Shown here: piece by piece, positions 33,456-44,488 of the stretch
Position numbering within the stretch: the first letter of the stretch is position 1
How the letters are laid out: every line of letters begins with the position of its first letter
Source: Flavobacterium jejuense
GTDB taxonomy: Bacteria; Bacteroidota; Bacteroidia; Flavobacteriales; Flavobacteriaceae
DNA length: 64,000 nucleotides
Assembly (NCBI RefSeq): GCF_006491595.2
Contig: NZ_VEVQ02000011.1
Location: forward strand, 79,894 to 143,893
Reading direction: 5' to 3'
Translations under genes and position numbers: made by a program
The notes under the pieces: model-generated
Told to the model about the DNA's origin: nothing
Seen by the model: the letters and a program-made list of their open reading frames with translations, nothing else
Database searches by the model: none

Positions 33456-34817
33456 TTACCCAAACAATACACTAACTACATCTTCAATCTTAGCTACTAA
33501 AACGACTTTTATACTAGTGTTTTTTAGTGAAATTTTATTGTGTTTGGAAACTAAAATAGTTGTAAACCCTAATTTTTCCGCTTCTTGAATGCGTTGGTCT
33601 ATTCTATTTACAGGTCTTATTTCTCCAGAAAGACCAACTTCTCCTGCAAAACAAAAACCTTCTTCTATACCAATGTCTTCATTGGAAGATAAAATAGCTG
33701 CTACAACTGCTAAATCAATTGCAGTGTCATCCACAGAAATGCCTCCGGTCACATTTAAGAAAACATCTTTGGTTCCTAATCGAAAACCCGCTCGTTTTTC
33801 TAAAACGGCTAAAATCATATTCAATCTTTTAGCATTGTAGCCAGTGGTACTGCGTTGAGGTGTTCCATAAACAGCCGAACTAACTAGTGACTGAATTTCT
33901 ATCATTAAAGGACGCATGCCTTCTAAAGTACAAGCTATAGCTGTTCCAGAAAGCGCTTCGTCTTTGTGTGAAATTAATATTTCAGAAGGATTCTCAACTT
34001 CTCGTAAACCGTTGCCTAACATTTCATAGATACCTAGTTCAGCTGTGGAACCAAATCTATTTTTTAAAGAACGAAGTATTCTGTAGACATGATTTCTGTC
34101 TCCTTCAAATTGGAGAACGGTATCAACCATGTGTTCCAATATTTTCGGTCCAGCAATGGTGCCATCTTTTGTGATATGACCAATTAAGATTACAGGAACG
34201 TTGGATTCTTTGGCAAACTTAATCAACTCAGCTGTGCATTCTCTAATTTGTGAAATACTTCCTGCAGTAGATTCAATATAATCGGTATGAAGGGTTTGAA
34301 TGGAATCAATAATTACAATTTCAGGTTGCATTTCTGCAATTTGTCTGAAAATGTTTTGAGTTTTGGTTTCTGTAAGGATGTAACAGTTGTCGCTATTGGG
34401 AACAATACGTTCCGCACGCATTTTTATTTGTTTCTGACTTTCTTCACCAGAAACATAAAGCGTTTTATAAGGTAATTTCAAAGAAATTTGAAGTAAAAGC
34501 GTACTTTTTCCAATGCCAGGTTCACCTCCTAAAAGTGTTAGTGATCCAGGAACTAATCCACCACCTAAAACTCGATTTAATTCACCATCAGTTGTGTTTA
34601 ATCGAATTTCTTGAGAAGAATCTATTTCTTTAATTAATAAAGGTTTGGCCGTTTTTGAAGTGGTTTTAGATTCATTTTTCCAAGTAACTTTTTCTTCTTT
34701 CTGAATCACTTCTTCAACAATGGTGTTCCATTCTTTACAGGCATGACATTGGCCTTGCCATTTTGAAAAAGAAGTACCACAATTTTGACAGAAAAAAGCT
34801 GTTTTTACTTTTGCCAT
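33456..34817 (-). CDS. radA: DNA repair protein RadA
   Basis: RecA-like ATPase that helps branch migration in recombination. 453 residues, full length. An N-terminal zinc finger CQNCGTSFSKWQGQCHAC, Walker A GGEPGIGKSTLLLQ, the RadA-specific motif near KNRFGST, and a C-terminal Lon-protease-like domain (VNVTGGISVDD.. region, VFLNVTGGISVDDTA). Last gene of the panC-panD-flippase-esterase-radA run, 6 bases after the esterase gene. Confidence 0.97.
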   Translation of the reverse strand: MAKVKTAFFCQNCGTSFSKWQGQCHACKEWNTIVEEVIQKEEKVTWKNESKTTSKTAKPLLIKEIDSSQEIRLNTTDGELNRVLGGGLVPGSLTLLGGEPGIGKSTLLLQISLKLPYKTLYVSGEESQKQIKMRAERIVPNSDNCYILTETKTQNIFRQIAEMQPEIVIIDSIQTLHTDYIESTAGSISQIRECTAELIKFAKESNVPVILIGHITKDGTIAGPKILEHMVDTVLQFEGDRNHVYRILRSLKNRFGSTAELGIYEMLGNGLREVENPSEILISHKDEALSGTAIACTLEGMRPLMIEIQSLVSSAVYGTPQRSTTGYNAKRLNMILAVLEKRAGFRLGTKDVFLNVTGGISVDDTAIDLAVVAAILSSNEDIGIEEGFCFAGEVGLSGEIRPVNRIDQRIQEAEKLGFTTILVSKHNKISLKNTSIKVVLVAKIEDVVSVLFG

Positions 34818-34823
34818 ATTTAA

Positions 34824-36038
34824 TTATTCACCTTCTTTTTTTTCTTCACCATTTTCTTCTGGTAAAGGTTCTGCATATTCCTCAACAGTAGATTTGTCTT
34901 CTTTATCTTTCAAACTTTCTGATTTATCAAGCATAAAAGATCTAGTTATTTCTCTAATTTCAGTTAAAGCATATCCTTTTTTGTACTCTTTAGACGCTTT
35001 TTTAAACTCACCAGATTTTTCATAGTATAACGCTTGGTGGTACGTTCCTAAGGTTGTTTTTGGGTATTGCTTTTCTGCATATTTACTTAAGTCTTGTAAT
35101 TCTAAATAAGCTTTGTTTTTAAGAATAGCAGCTTCAATGGCTTTAAAATCGGTTAAACGAGGTTTTAATTTTAATCCGAATTTTTCTTCAAGTTTAGTAT
35201 ACTTGTCAATAAGATATTGGGTGTAGCCTTTGTCTAGAGTAGCTATCTTTTCTTTGTATTCCATCATAGAAATAGGTTGGTAACCTTGGAAAATAAAATA
35301 TAAAGCTTGAGGAATGGCTTGTGCGACTAATGAATAATGAGTGGCTCCTTTAAATTGATCAAATTGATAACTAAAAGTTTTATTAGGAATGGCCGAAATG
35401 TTTTTATCTAATGATTTCGCTCCTTGAATAATATCGGTTAAGTCTCCTTGACCAATAGCAAGGTAATAGAAAATAGGCTTTTTAATTATTGCCAAGCGCT
35501 CAGCTACTCTTTTGTCCATTTGAGGAGCTAGTTCAGGAGCCAATGAAATATATCCGTTAAAAACAGGATCATCTTTATATAAGTAAAAATTTAAAAAACT
35601 AGCAGTAGTGTCATGTCCAGCAATTATTCTGAAAGGTTGCGTTCTGTATTTTCCTTCGATATAAGGTAATAATTCAAAACCTATAAATTCAAAAAATTTA
35701 GCCCCTTTTCCAGAAGGTAAACCCGTTCCATCATAATCACTATCATCAAAACGCTTTTCATCATAATTTTGATTAATAGCTACTATTATCATTTCTGGTA
35801 AATCGTCCCAATAATTTCCATATTTTAAAATTCCATCAAATGGATTTAATAAATATTCTCCGTCAAGTAAAACTAGAACTGGAAATTTTTTTTCCACATC
35901 AAATTCATAATTTGGTGGAAGTGAAACAGTGAATGTTCTTTCTTCTTCTAATTTTTTAGACTGTATAGATTCTGTAATTCTTTGGGAGAATGTGAAAGAA
36001 GTTGTTAAAATAAATAGTAAAAGAAATTTTGTTTTCAT
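34824..36038 (-). CDS. Secreted esterase-fold protein lacking the catalytic Ser, with a TPR-like C-terminus
   Basis: 404 residues from the ATG at 36038 (the frame starts 27 bases earlier). The signal peptide ends TFSQ. Residues 20-260 have the putative esterase (EstD/Esterase D) alpha/beta-hydrolase fold: FPVLVLLDGEYLLNPFD, IIVAINQNYDEKRFD. The nucleophile elbow, normally GHSxGG, reads IIAGHDTTASF, so the Ser is Asp; the late His (ATHYSLV) is present. A TPR-like tail (320-375) and an acidic Glu-rich end follow. It is probably a non-hydrolytic binding protein. Co-transcribed with radA and the flippase gene. Confidence 0.85.
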   Translation of the reverse strand: MKTKFLLLFILTTSFTFSQRITESIQSKKLEEERTFTVSLPPNYEFDVEKKFPVLVLLDGEYLLNPFDGILKYGNYWDDLPEMIIVAINQNYDEKRFDDSDYDGTGLPSGKGAKFFEFIGFELLPYIEGKYRTQPFRIIAGHDTTASFLNFYLYKDDPVFNGYISLAPELAPQMDKRVAERLAIIKKPIFYYLAIGQGDLTDIIQGAKSLDKNISAIPNKTFSYQFDQFKGATHYSLVAQAIPQALYFIFQGYQPISMMEYKEKIATLDKGYTQYLIDKYTKLEEKFGLKLKPRLTDFKAIEAAILKNKAYLELQDLSKYAEKQYPKTTLGTYHQALYYEKSGEFKKASKEYKKGYALTEIREITRSFMLDKSESLKDKEDKSTVEEYAEPLPEENGEEKKEGE

Positions 36039-36109
36039 TTTTATATGTTTTATTTTTTGTACCAATTTTAGCTATTGAAAACAGCTTTTAATAAGTGGCA
36101 ATATACTAA

Positions 36110-37048
36110 TTAATTTTTATTGAAAATATTCAAAAGTAAATAAGAAGTTAACCCTAAAACAATAGTAAGTAAGGTTTGTGAAGTCCAGATAATCCAACCC
36201 AATGCTGTTCCAGCACCTTCAGCTATTCCATATAGCACTAATACTTTTGCTATAGATATTGGGAAAGCTCCAACTCCACCATTTGTAAACCCAACAGCTA
36301 GTGTTCCAAAAATGAATCCCATAATTACAACGTCAAATGTAATATTTGCAGTTTCTGGTATAGAAAAAACACAAACATAAAACATCATTAAATAGGAAAA
36401 CCAAATGAAGAAAGAATGTGCTAAGTACTTCCATTTTGTTTTCATCTTTAAGATGCTAGTCATTCCTTCTACTAATCCATTGAATTTGCTTTTTATTTTA
36501 AGAATTATTGGCCATTTTGCCCATCTCCATATAAATAAAAAAAAAATCAAACCAATACAACCAACAGCTAAGAGTAATATTATTTTATTGGGCGAAACAT
36601 GTGAAAATATGAATGCGCTAATTTTTTCAAACTGTAGTAGAAAAGCGGTAATTACAAACAGTAGAAAAATAAGTAAATCAACCACTCTTTCAGCCACAAT
36701 GGTTCCAAAACCTTTATCAAATGGGACGCCTTCATATTTTTTTAAAATCATGGCTCTGCTAATTTCACCAGAACGGGGAATCGTTAAGTTTAATAAATAG
36801 GAAATGCTAACTGCAAAAAAAGAATTATGAAACTTGGGCTGAAACCCTAAATGATTTAATGAGTATTTCCATCTATATGCTCTTGACCAATAGCCAAATA
36901 GAGAAATTAGTATGGATAAAAAGACATAAAAGTAATTGGCGTTTCTAAAGTAACTTTTAATTCGCTCCAACTCCGTTTCATTAAATGAAGAGAATTGATA
37001 ATAAATCAAACCTATCCCAATTAATAATGGAATACATGTTTGTAGCAT
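36110..37048 (-). CDS. Flippase-like integral membrane protein (LPG synthase TM / UPF0104 family)
   Basis: 312 residues from the ATG at 37048; a TTG at 37069, three bases beyond the panD stop, would add 7 residues and cannot be excluded. Eight or so membrane helices; typical phrases are SRAYRWKYSLNHLG, NLTIPRSGEISRAMILKKYEGVPFDKGFGTIVAERVVD (key: PRSGEISRA and VAERVVD), and GFTNGGVGAFPISIA. The family includes the flippase half of MprF and AglD. The lipid moved is unknown. It is part of the panC-panD operon. Confidence 0.88.
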   Translation of the reverse strand: MLQTCIPLLIGIGLIYYQFSSFNETELERIKSYFRNANYFYVFLSILISLFGYWSRAYRWKYSLNHLGFQPKFHNSFFAVSISYLLNLTIPRSGEISRAMILKKYEGVPFDKGFGTIVAERVVDLLIFLLFVITAFLLQFEKISAFIFSHVSPNKIILLLAVGCIGLIFFLFIWRWAKWPIILKIKSKFNGLVEGMTSILKMKTKWKYLAHSFFIWFSYLMMFYVCVFSIPETANITFDVVIMGFIFGTLAVGFTNGGVGAFPISIAKVLVLYGIAEGAGTALGWIIWTSQTLLTIVLGLTSYLLLNIFNKN

Positions 37049-37071
37049 TTTTTTTAATGAAAAAGTCAAAA

Positions 37072-37422
37072 TTAAGTCAATGAGTTATCTTTTTCATTGG
37101 GAAAAACTAAAGAAGGTTTGAATTTTTTAGCTTCTTCAAAATCCATAGAGGCGTAAGAAATAATAATGATAATATCTCCTCTATGAACTTTTCTTGCAGC
37201 AGGTCCATTTAGTGTAATTTCACCTGTATTTCTTGGTCCTTTGATAGCGTAAGTTTCTAAACGTTCTCCATTATTAATGTTAACGATTTGTACTTTTTCA
37301 CCTTCAATAATGTTTGAAGCTTCCATTAACGTTTCATCAATGGTAATACTTCCTATATAATTCAAATCGGCTCCTGTAACGGTAACGCGATGAATTTTCG
37401 ATTTTACTACTTGAATATGCAT
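37072..37422 (-). CDS. panD: Aspartate 1-decarboxylase
   Basis: Makes beta-alanine for pantothenate and CoA. 116 residues, made as a proenzyme that cleaves itself before Ser25 in NYIGSITID, leaving a pyruvoyl group. Other signatures: the N-terminal [16 protein letters not shown], the conserved Lys/Tyr region and [19 protein letters not shown]. It lies 64 bases after panC, the enzyme that uses beta-alanine. Confidence 0.96.
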   Translation of the reverse strand: MHIQVVKSKIHRVTVTGADLNYIGSITIDETLMEASNIIEGEKVQIVNINNGERLETYAIKGPRNTGEITLNGPAARKVHRGDIIIIISYASMDFEEAKKFKPSLVFPNEKDNSLT

Positions 37423-37486
37423 GGTGCAAAGTTAATTATTTTGTATAAATTAATTATTTTTTTTTAGTAAATGTGTTATTTCTTCT

Positions 37487-38335
37487 TTAGTTCATAACAA
37501 TAGTATCGATTAATCTAATGTTATCAATAAAAACAGCTATAAAGCCTCTGTATTTTTTCTTTTTATTTTTTCTTTTGCAGATAGTTAATGTTTCTTCCTC
37601 TGCAATTTCAAAATATTCTAAAGTGAATTCATTTTCTTTTTTAAAAGTTTCTTCAACTATTTTTGTAACTTCTTGAGCTGATTTAGTAGTAAAAAGGTTT
37701 TTTGCTTTTTGTAGTGTTTTAAAAATTAAAGCTGCTTTTTCTCTTGATTCAGAAGACAAACGTTCGTTTCTGGAACTCATGGCCAAACCATTGTTTTCTC
37801 TAAAGATTGGACAGCCTATTATTTGTACTGGGAGTTTGTATTTTTTTACTAATGTTCTTACAATTTGCAATTGTTGGAAGTCTTTTTCTCCGAAATAAGC
37901 CTTTGTAGGTCTTACAATTTCGAAAAGTCTTTTTATAATTGTTCCTACACCATCAAAATGCCCTACTCTGTGTTTGCCTTCCATCTTTAATTCCAAACCG
38001 TTAAAATTAAATTTTTCGGATGCTATGTTTTCTTCATAAATATCTTTAACGGAAGGAGCGTATATGATAACAGGTTTGTTTAAAGTTTGTATTTTTTGAG
38101 TATCAGAATCTAAAGTTCTTGGATATTTATCTAAATCTTCTTTGTTATTAAATTGGGTTGGATTTACAAAAATACTCACTACAGTAATGTCGTTTTCTTT
38201 TGTAGATAGTTCTATTAAAGATAGATGGCCTTGGTGAAGTGCTCCCATCGTTGGAACAAATCCAATGGTTTTATTTTCTTTTATTAATGAACTTAAATGT
38301 GATGATAAAACGTTCTTTTCGGTAAAAACGACCAT
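37487..38335 (-). CDS. panC: Pantothenate synthetase (pantoate-beta-alanine ligase)
   Basis: Joins pantoate and beta-alanine with ATP. 282 residues. Nucleotidyltransferase signature FVPTMGALHQGHLSL (HxGH), FGEKDFQQLQIV, and the mobile-loop motif GLAMSSRNERLS. First gene of the panC-panD-flippase-esterase-radA operon, divergent from the glycogen-synthase-like gene, with facing promoters in the 107-base gap. Confidence 0.97.
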   Translation of the reverse strand: MVVFTEKNVLSSHLSSLIKENKTIGFVPTMGALHQGHLSLIELSTKENDITVVSIFVNPTQFNNKEDLDKYPRTLDSDTQKIQTLNKPVIIYAPSVKDIYEENIASEKFNFNGLELKMEGKHRVGHFDGVGTIIKRLFEIVRPTKAYFGEKDFQQLQIVRTLVKKYKLPVQIIGCPIFRENNGLAMSSRNERLSSESREKAALIFKTLQKAKNLFTTKSAQEVTKIVEETFKKENEFTLEYFEIAEEETLTICKRKNKKKKYRGFIAVFIDNIRLIDTIVMN

Positions 38336-38358
38336 AAGGTTTTATATTAATTAGGATG

Positions 38359-38366
38359 CAAACTTA
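38359..38366 (-). promoter_or_regulatory. -7 element of the panC operon
   Basis: On the minus strand TAAGTTTG, an exact TAnnTTTG, 23 bases before the panC ATG. No TTG box is evident at the usual spacing. Confidence 0.6.
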
Positions 38367-38397
38367 CTATTTTACTAGATAAATCCATAAATTTTTG

Positions 38398-38405
38398 TAA
38401 TTTTG
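38398..38405 (+). promoter_or_regulatory. -7 element of the glycogen synthase / DUF4270 / glmS run
   Basis: TAATTTTG, an exact TAnnTTTG, 37 bases before the ATG at 38443 and divergent from the panC element 31 bases away. Confidence 0.6.
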
Positions 38406-38442
38406 CATGTTTTTTAAAAACAAATGTTAAACAAAATAAATT

Positions 38443-39249
38443 ATGGAAGAAAAGAGGATATTGTATGTATCATCTGAAGTGGTGCCTTATTTAGCAGAGA
38501 ACGAAGTTTCGTTGCAATCATATGAATTTCCAAAAATGATCAATGACATTGGTGGGCAAATAAGAATATTTATGCCTAGATATGGAAATATAAATGAAAG
38601 AAGACATCAATTACATGAAGTCATTCGTTTGTCAGGAATGAATCTAGTGGTTAATGATATGGATATGCCTCTTATTATAAAGGTTGCTTCAATTCCTAAA
38701 GAAAGAATTCAGGTTTATTTTATTGATAATGATGAGTATTTTAAAAGAAAAGCTACTTTTACAGATGAAGAAGGTGTTTTGTATCCAGATAATGATGAAA
38801 GAGCCATCTTTTTCGCAAAAGGAGTAGTTGAAACAGTTAAAAAGTTAAACTGGGTTCCAGATGTAATTCATGTTCATGGCTGGATGGCGTCATTATTGCC
38901 TGTTTATTTAAAACATTATTACAAAAACGAAGGTATTTTTGCAGATACAAAAATTATTACTTCGGTTTATAATTTAGGTTTTGAGGGAGAATTAAATAAA
39001 GAATTAGTTGGGAAAATGAGTTTTGATAATATTTCAAAAGATATTACAAAAGAAATTCAAAGTCCTAATTATGAGAATTTAATGAAGCTTACAATAGATC
39101 ATTCAGATGGTGTAGTTGTGGGGTCTGATGGCTTAAATCCAACTTTAACAAAATATATAGAAACTTCAGGAAAACCTTTTTTACCTTTCGCCACTAAAGA
39201 TAAAGTGAGTGAGTTATATACTGAGTTTATCAAGAAACATATTTTATAA
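38443..39249 (+). CDS. Glycogen/starch synthase, N-terminal domain only
   Basis: 268 residues, about half the usual 480. It matches the N-terminal (ADP-binding-side partner) Rossmann domain of GT5 synthases: ILYVSSEVVPYLAENE, RIFMPRYGNINER, VIHVHGWMASLLPVYL and IITSVYNLGFEGEL. The usual KTGGLGDV loop that binds the sugar nucleotide is replaced by a divergent stretch, and the whole C-terminal domain is missing. This short form is common in flavobacteria beside panC, so it is a family and not a broken gene. Its activity is doubtful. It is 18 bases ahead of the DUF4270 gene. Confidence 0.85.
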   Translation: MEEKRILYVSSEVVPYLAENEVSLQSYEFPKMINDIGGQIRIFMPRYGNINERRHQLHEVIRLSGMNLVVNDMDMPLIIKVASIPKERIQVYFIDNDEYFKRKATFTDEEGVLYPDNDERAIFFAKGVVETVKKLNWVPDVIHVHGWMASLLPVYLKHYYKNEGIFADTKIITSVYNLGFEGELNKELVGKMSFDNISKDITKEIQSPNYENLMKLTIDHSDGVVVGSDGLNPTLTKYIETSGKPFLPFATKDKVSELYTEFIKKHIL

Positions 39250-39267
39250 ATTACCTTTTTTAATTAC

Positions 39268-40905
39268 ATGAAAAAAATTGTTTTAAATAGTGCTCTGGTA
39301 TTGAGTGTGATGTTTTTGATTTCTTGTGACAAAGATTTTAATACTTTGGGCTCTGATGTTATTGGTGATGATCATTTTGGGTTAGAAAGAAGAGATGATT
39401 TTAATGTGATAGCTTATACTAAAAGAACAGGTGCTGTGCAATCTAATAATTTACCTACGAATATGTTGGGTTTTTATAAAGATGATTATTTTGGCACTAC
39501 AAAAGCTACTTTTGTAACACAACTGTCTTTAGTTGCGACAAATCCAGATTTTGGAATTGAAAGATCGATTCAAACAAATGATTCAATATATTTATATGTG
39601 CCATATATAAGTACTAAAACAGAGACCGCTACTGGGATAGAGGCTAATACTTATGAGTTAGGATCGGTTTTTGGAGATATGGATACCTCGTTTGATTTGA
39701 AGATTTTTGAAAACGGTTATTTTTTGAGAGATTTTGATGCTGTTGATCCAACAGTTCGTCAGAAATATTATTCAAATGAAAATACCACTTTAATTGAACC
39801 TAATTTAGTGGGTTCTCAATTGAATAATTCAACTGAGGTTTCTGAAAACTCAAGTTTTAAATTTAGTAATGAAGAAATTATTATTTATAAAACAGATGGT
39901 AATGGTCAATATCTAAATAGTTCTGGAGTAGTAACCACTGTGGATTCTGAGAGAGTAGTTAAAGAAAGATTAGCACCAGGAATGTGGATTAATTTAGATA
40001 AGACTTTTTTTGAAACAAAAATTATTAATGCTTCACGGTCTGATTTGTTGAATAATAATATTTTTAAAGAATATTTTAAAGGGTTGTATTTTCAAGTTGA
40101 TGCTAATTCTAATACAAATGCTTTGGCTTTGTTAGATTTTTCAAAAGGATATGTTACAGTTCAATATCATTCTAAAGCTGCAGAAACAACTGATGAATTA
40201 AAGAAAAAGTCATTAAAATTAAATTTATCTGGTAATACAGTTAACTTTTTTGAAAATGATTTTTCTACTGAATATGATAATAAGCTAGGCGCTTCAAATA
40301 GTACTACAGGAGATGAGTTGTTGTATCCAAAAGGAAGTGATGGTTCGGTTGTTTTTATCGATTTATTTGGTCCAGATACCAATAGTAATAACATTCCTGA
40401 TGAGTTAGAGGAATTAAGAGCAGAAAATATTTTACTAAATGATGCTTTTTTAACTTTCTATGTTAAAAACAATGGACAAAAAAATGCAACTAGAGTTTAT
40501 TTGTATGATGCTACTAATAACACTGCTTTGTTAGATTATATATTTGATAGTTCTACTACAGCTAATCCGAAAAATAATAAATTCCTTTTCGGGGGAATCT
40601 TAGAAGTGGATGAAAATAATGCCGATTTAGGTATAAAATTTAAAATCAGATTGACAAGTCACATTAATAATGTTATTAATGGCGAAAATGAAAATACTAA
40701 TAAAAATGTTCGACTAGGCTTATCTGTGACAGAAAATATTGCTAATTCAGCTAGTTATAATGTTTTAAATCCAATTAGTTTTGGAAATGAAAAACTTCCA
40801 GTGGGGTCAATTATAAATCCACTTGGAACAGTTGTTTACGGTAATAATACGACAGATGAGGCTAAAAAATTGAAGTTGGAAATTTATTATACAAAACCTA
40901 ATTAA
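39268..40905 (+). CDS. DUF4270 lipoprotein
   Basis: 545 residues. The signal peptide ends in the lipobox LISC (Cys20). The opening CDKDFNTLGSDVIGDDHFG and the following beta-strand-rich body match the DUF4270 family of Bacteroidetes surface or periplasmic lipoproteins, whose function is unknown. It sits between the short glycogen synthase and glmS, with gaps of 18 and 8 bases, an order I recall as common in flavobacteria. A role in wall or polysaccharide assembly is a guess from this context. Confidence 0.88.
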   Translation: MKKIVLNSALVLSVMFLISCDKDFNTLGSDVIGDDHFGLERRDDFNVIAYTKRTGAVQSNNLPTNMLGFYKDDYFGTTKATFVTQLSLVATNPDFGIERSIQTNDSIYLYVPYISTKTETATGIEANTYELGSVFGDMDTSFDLKIFENGYFLRDFDAVDPTVRQKYYSNENTTLIEPNLVGSQLNNSTEVSENSSFKFSNEEIIIYKTDGNGQYLNSSGVVTTVDSERVVKERLAPGMWINLDKTFFETKIINASRSDLLNNNIFKEYFKGLYFQVDANSNTNALALLDFSKGYVTVQYHSKAAETTDELKKKSLKLNLSGNTVNFFENDFSTEYDNKLGASNSTTGDELLYPKGSDGSVVFIDLFGPDTNSNNIPDELEELRAENILLNDAFLTFYVKNNGQKNATRVYLYDATNNTALLDYIFDSSTTANPKNNKFLFGGILEVDENNADLGIKFKIRLTSHINNVINGENENTNKNVRLGLSVTENIANSASYNVLNPISFGNEKLPVGSIINPLGTVVYGNNTTDEAKKLKLEIYYTKPN

Positions 40906-40913
40906 TTAATTTT

Positions 40914-42761
40914 ATGTGTGGAATTGTAGGTTATATAGGTCATAGAGATGCTTATCCAGTTTTAATCAAGGGTTTAAAAAGATTAGAATATAGAGGGTAT
41001 GATAGTGCAGGTGTTGTATTGTATGATGGGACAGAAATAAAGTTGTCTAAAACAAAAGGTAAGGTTTCTGATTTAGAAGCTAAAGCTGAAAAGGAAAATA
41101 CTAAGGTTGGTAAAATAGGAATGGGACATACACGTTGGGCAACTCATGGTGTGCCAAATGATGTTAATTCTCATCCACATTATTCTAATTCTGGGAATTT
41201 AGTAATTATTCATAATGGAATTATTGAAAATTATGAACCTATAAAGAAAGAATTAATTAAAAGAGGTTATTCTTTTCAATCTGATACCGATACAGAAGTT
41301 TTAGTGAACTTGATTGAAGATGTAAAGAAAAAAGAGAAGGTGGGTTTAGGAAAGGCAGTTCAGATTGCTTTGAACCAAGTTGTAGGAGCTTATGCTATTG
41401 CCGTTTTTGATAAAGAAAAACCAAATGAAATAGTAGTTGCTCGATTAGGAAGTCCTTTAGCGATTGGTATAGGTGAAGATGAATTTTTCATCGCTTCTGA
41501 TGCTACACCTTTCATTGAGTATACTTCAAATGCTATTTATTTAGAGGATGAAGAAATGGCTATTGTGCGTTTGCATAAGCCAATGAAAGTTCGTAAAATT
41601 AAAGACGATTCTTTAGTGGATCCTTATGTTCAAGAGTTGCAAATGAATTTGGAACAAATTGAAAAAGGAGGATATGAGCACTTTATGTTGAAAGAGATAT
41701 ACGAACAACCAAGTGTTATTAAAGATACTTATAGAGGAAGGCTTTTGGCTAACAAAGGTATAATTCAAATGGCTGGTGTTGAAGATAATCTTGAAAAGTT
41801 TCTTAATGCAGAAAGAATAATTATAGTTGCTTGTGGAACTTCTTGGCATGCTGGCTTAGTTGCTGAATATATCATTGAAGAATTTGCAAGAATACCAGTT
41901 GAAGTAGAATATGCGTCTGAATTCAGATATAGAAATCCTATTATTAATAAAGAGGATGTAGTAATTGCAATTTCTCAATCTGGAGAAACGGCTGATACAT
42001 TAGCTGCTATAAAATTAGCTAAAGAAAACGGAGCATTTGTATTTGGTGTTTGTAATGTAGTGGGATCTTCTATTTCTAGAGAGACACATGCAGGAGCTTA
42101 TACACATGCAGGTCCTGAAATTGGAGTTGCATCTACAAAGGCATTTACAACTCAGATAACAATTTTAACCCTTTTGGCTTTGCGTTTGGCTAAAGCTAAC
42201 GGTAAAATGACGAATTCAGATTACCAACGTTATTTGTTAGAATTAGAATTAATTCCAGAAAAAGTAGCAGAAGCATTAAAAACAAATGATGTAGCTAAAG
42301 AGATTGCAAAAATTTATAAAGATGCTCCTAATTGTTTGTATTTAGGAAGAGGGTATAATTTTCCAGTGGCCTTAGAAGGAGCTTTAAAATTAAAAGAGAT
42401 ATCATACATACATGCAGAAGGGTATCCAGCTGCAGAAATGAAACACGGACCAATTGCTTTAATTGATGAATCAATGCCAGTGGTTATTATTGCGCCTAAT
42501 AAAGGTCATTATGATAAGGTCGTAAGTAATATTCAAGAAATTAAATCTAGAAGTGGTAAAATTATTGCGGTTGTTACCAAAGGAGATACACAAGTGAAAG
42601 CTTTAGCAGATCATGTAATTGAAATTCCAGAAACAACAGAAGCGTTAACTCCATTATTGACTACAATTCCTTTACAACTATTGTCTTATCACATTGCTGT
42701 AATGAGAGGTTGTAATGTGGATCAACCTAGGAATTTAGCAAAATCGGTTACCGTAGAATAG
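40914..42761 (+). CDS. glmS: Glutamine-fructose-6-phosphate aminotransferase (isomerising)
   Basis: Makes glucosamine-6-phosphate, entry to peptidoglycan and LPS sugars. 615 residues. N-terminal glutaminase with the nucleophile Cys2 (MCGIVGYIGHRDAYPV), then two SIS domains: CGTSWHAGLVAEY, ISQSGETADTLAAI, and the C-terminal end LAKSVTVE. It follows DUF4270 by 8 bases and ends with a hairpin terminator. No GlmS ribozyme is seen upstream, as expected outside Gram-positives. Confidence 0.98.
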   Translation: MCGIVGYIGHRDAYPVLIKGLKRLEYRGYDSAGVVLYDGTEIKLSKTKGKVSDLEAKAEKENTKVGKIGMGHTRWATHGVPNDVNSHPHYSNSGNLVIIHNGIIENYEPIKKELIKRGYSFQSDTDTEVLVNLIEDVKKKEKVGLGKAVQIALNQVVGAYAIAVFDKEKPNEIVVARLGSPLAIGIGEDEFFIASDATPFIEYTSNAIYLEDEEMAIVRLHKPMKVRKIKDDSLVDPYVQELQMNLEQIEKGGYEHFMLKEIYEQPSVIKDTYRGRLLANKGIIQMAGVEDNLEKFLNAERIIIVACGTSWHAGLVAEYIIEEFARIPVEVEYASEFRYRNPIINKEDVVIAISQSGETADTLAAIKLAKENGAFVFGVCNVVGSSISRETHAGAYTHAGPEIGVASTKAFTTQITILTLLALRLAKANGKMTNSDYQRYLLELELIPEKVAEALKTNDVAKEIAKIYKDAPNCLYLGRGYNFPVALEGALKLKEISYIHAEGYPAAEMKHGPIALIDESMPVVIIAPNKGHYDKVVSNIQEIKSRSGKIIAVVTKGDTQVKALADHVIEIPETTEALTPLLTTIPLQLLSYHIAVMRGCNVDQPRNLAKSVTVE

Positions 42762-42770
42762 CATTTTTAG

Positions 42771-42798
42771 AGCGAAAAAGTATTTTTTCGCTTTTTTA
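42771..42798 (+). terminator. Terminator of glmS
   Basis: A 9-bp stem (42771-42779 with 42784-42792), AGCGAAAAA/TTTTTCGCT, with a GTAT loop and a T run. It lies 9 bases after the glmS stop. Confidence 0.8.
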
Positions 42799-42845
42799 TT
42801 GCAAAAAATTCAAAAAATAAATTGCAAAATTGTTTACAAAAAAAC

Positions 42846-42853
42846 TATCTTTG
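42846..42853 (+). promoter_or_regulatory. -7 element of the atpD-atpC promoter
   Basis: TATCTTTG, an exact TAnnTTTG, 60 bases before the atpD ATG. A TTG at 42822-42824 lies 21 bases upstream of it, slightly long for the usual 17-20. Confidence 0.6.
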
Positions 42854-42910
42854 CACTCTGAAAAATAGAAGTGTTTTTCAATACTAAATAGCTATTTAAT
42901 AAATACATAA

Positions 42911-44425
<1,515 letters not shown>

Positions 44426-44460
44426 ACCATTTAGGAATTGGCAGTATTCTGAGATGATGC

Positions 44461-44481
44461 CAAGCACTAATCACTAATCAC
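44461..44481 (+). repeat. TAATCAC heptamer repeat ahead of atpC
   Basis: Units CAAGCAC, TAATCAC, TAATCAC end 7 bases before the atpC ATG. It is the same heptamer as the array at 6271-6298 ahead of rnhA. Confidence 0.75.
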
Positions 44482-44488
44482 TAGAAAA

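Noticed and set aside
36405..36800. 131-residue open frame on the plus strand
   Set aside because: Antisense to the flippase-like membrane protein, with no promoter or recognisable domain.
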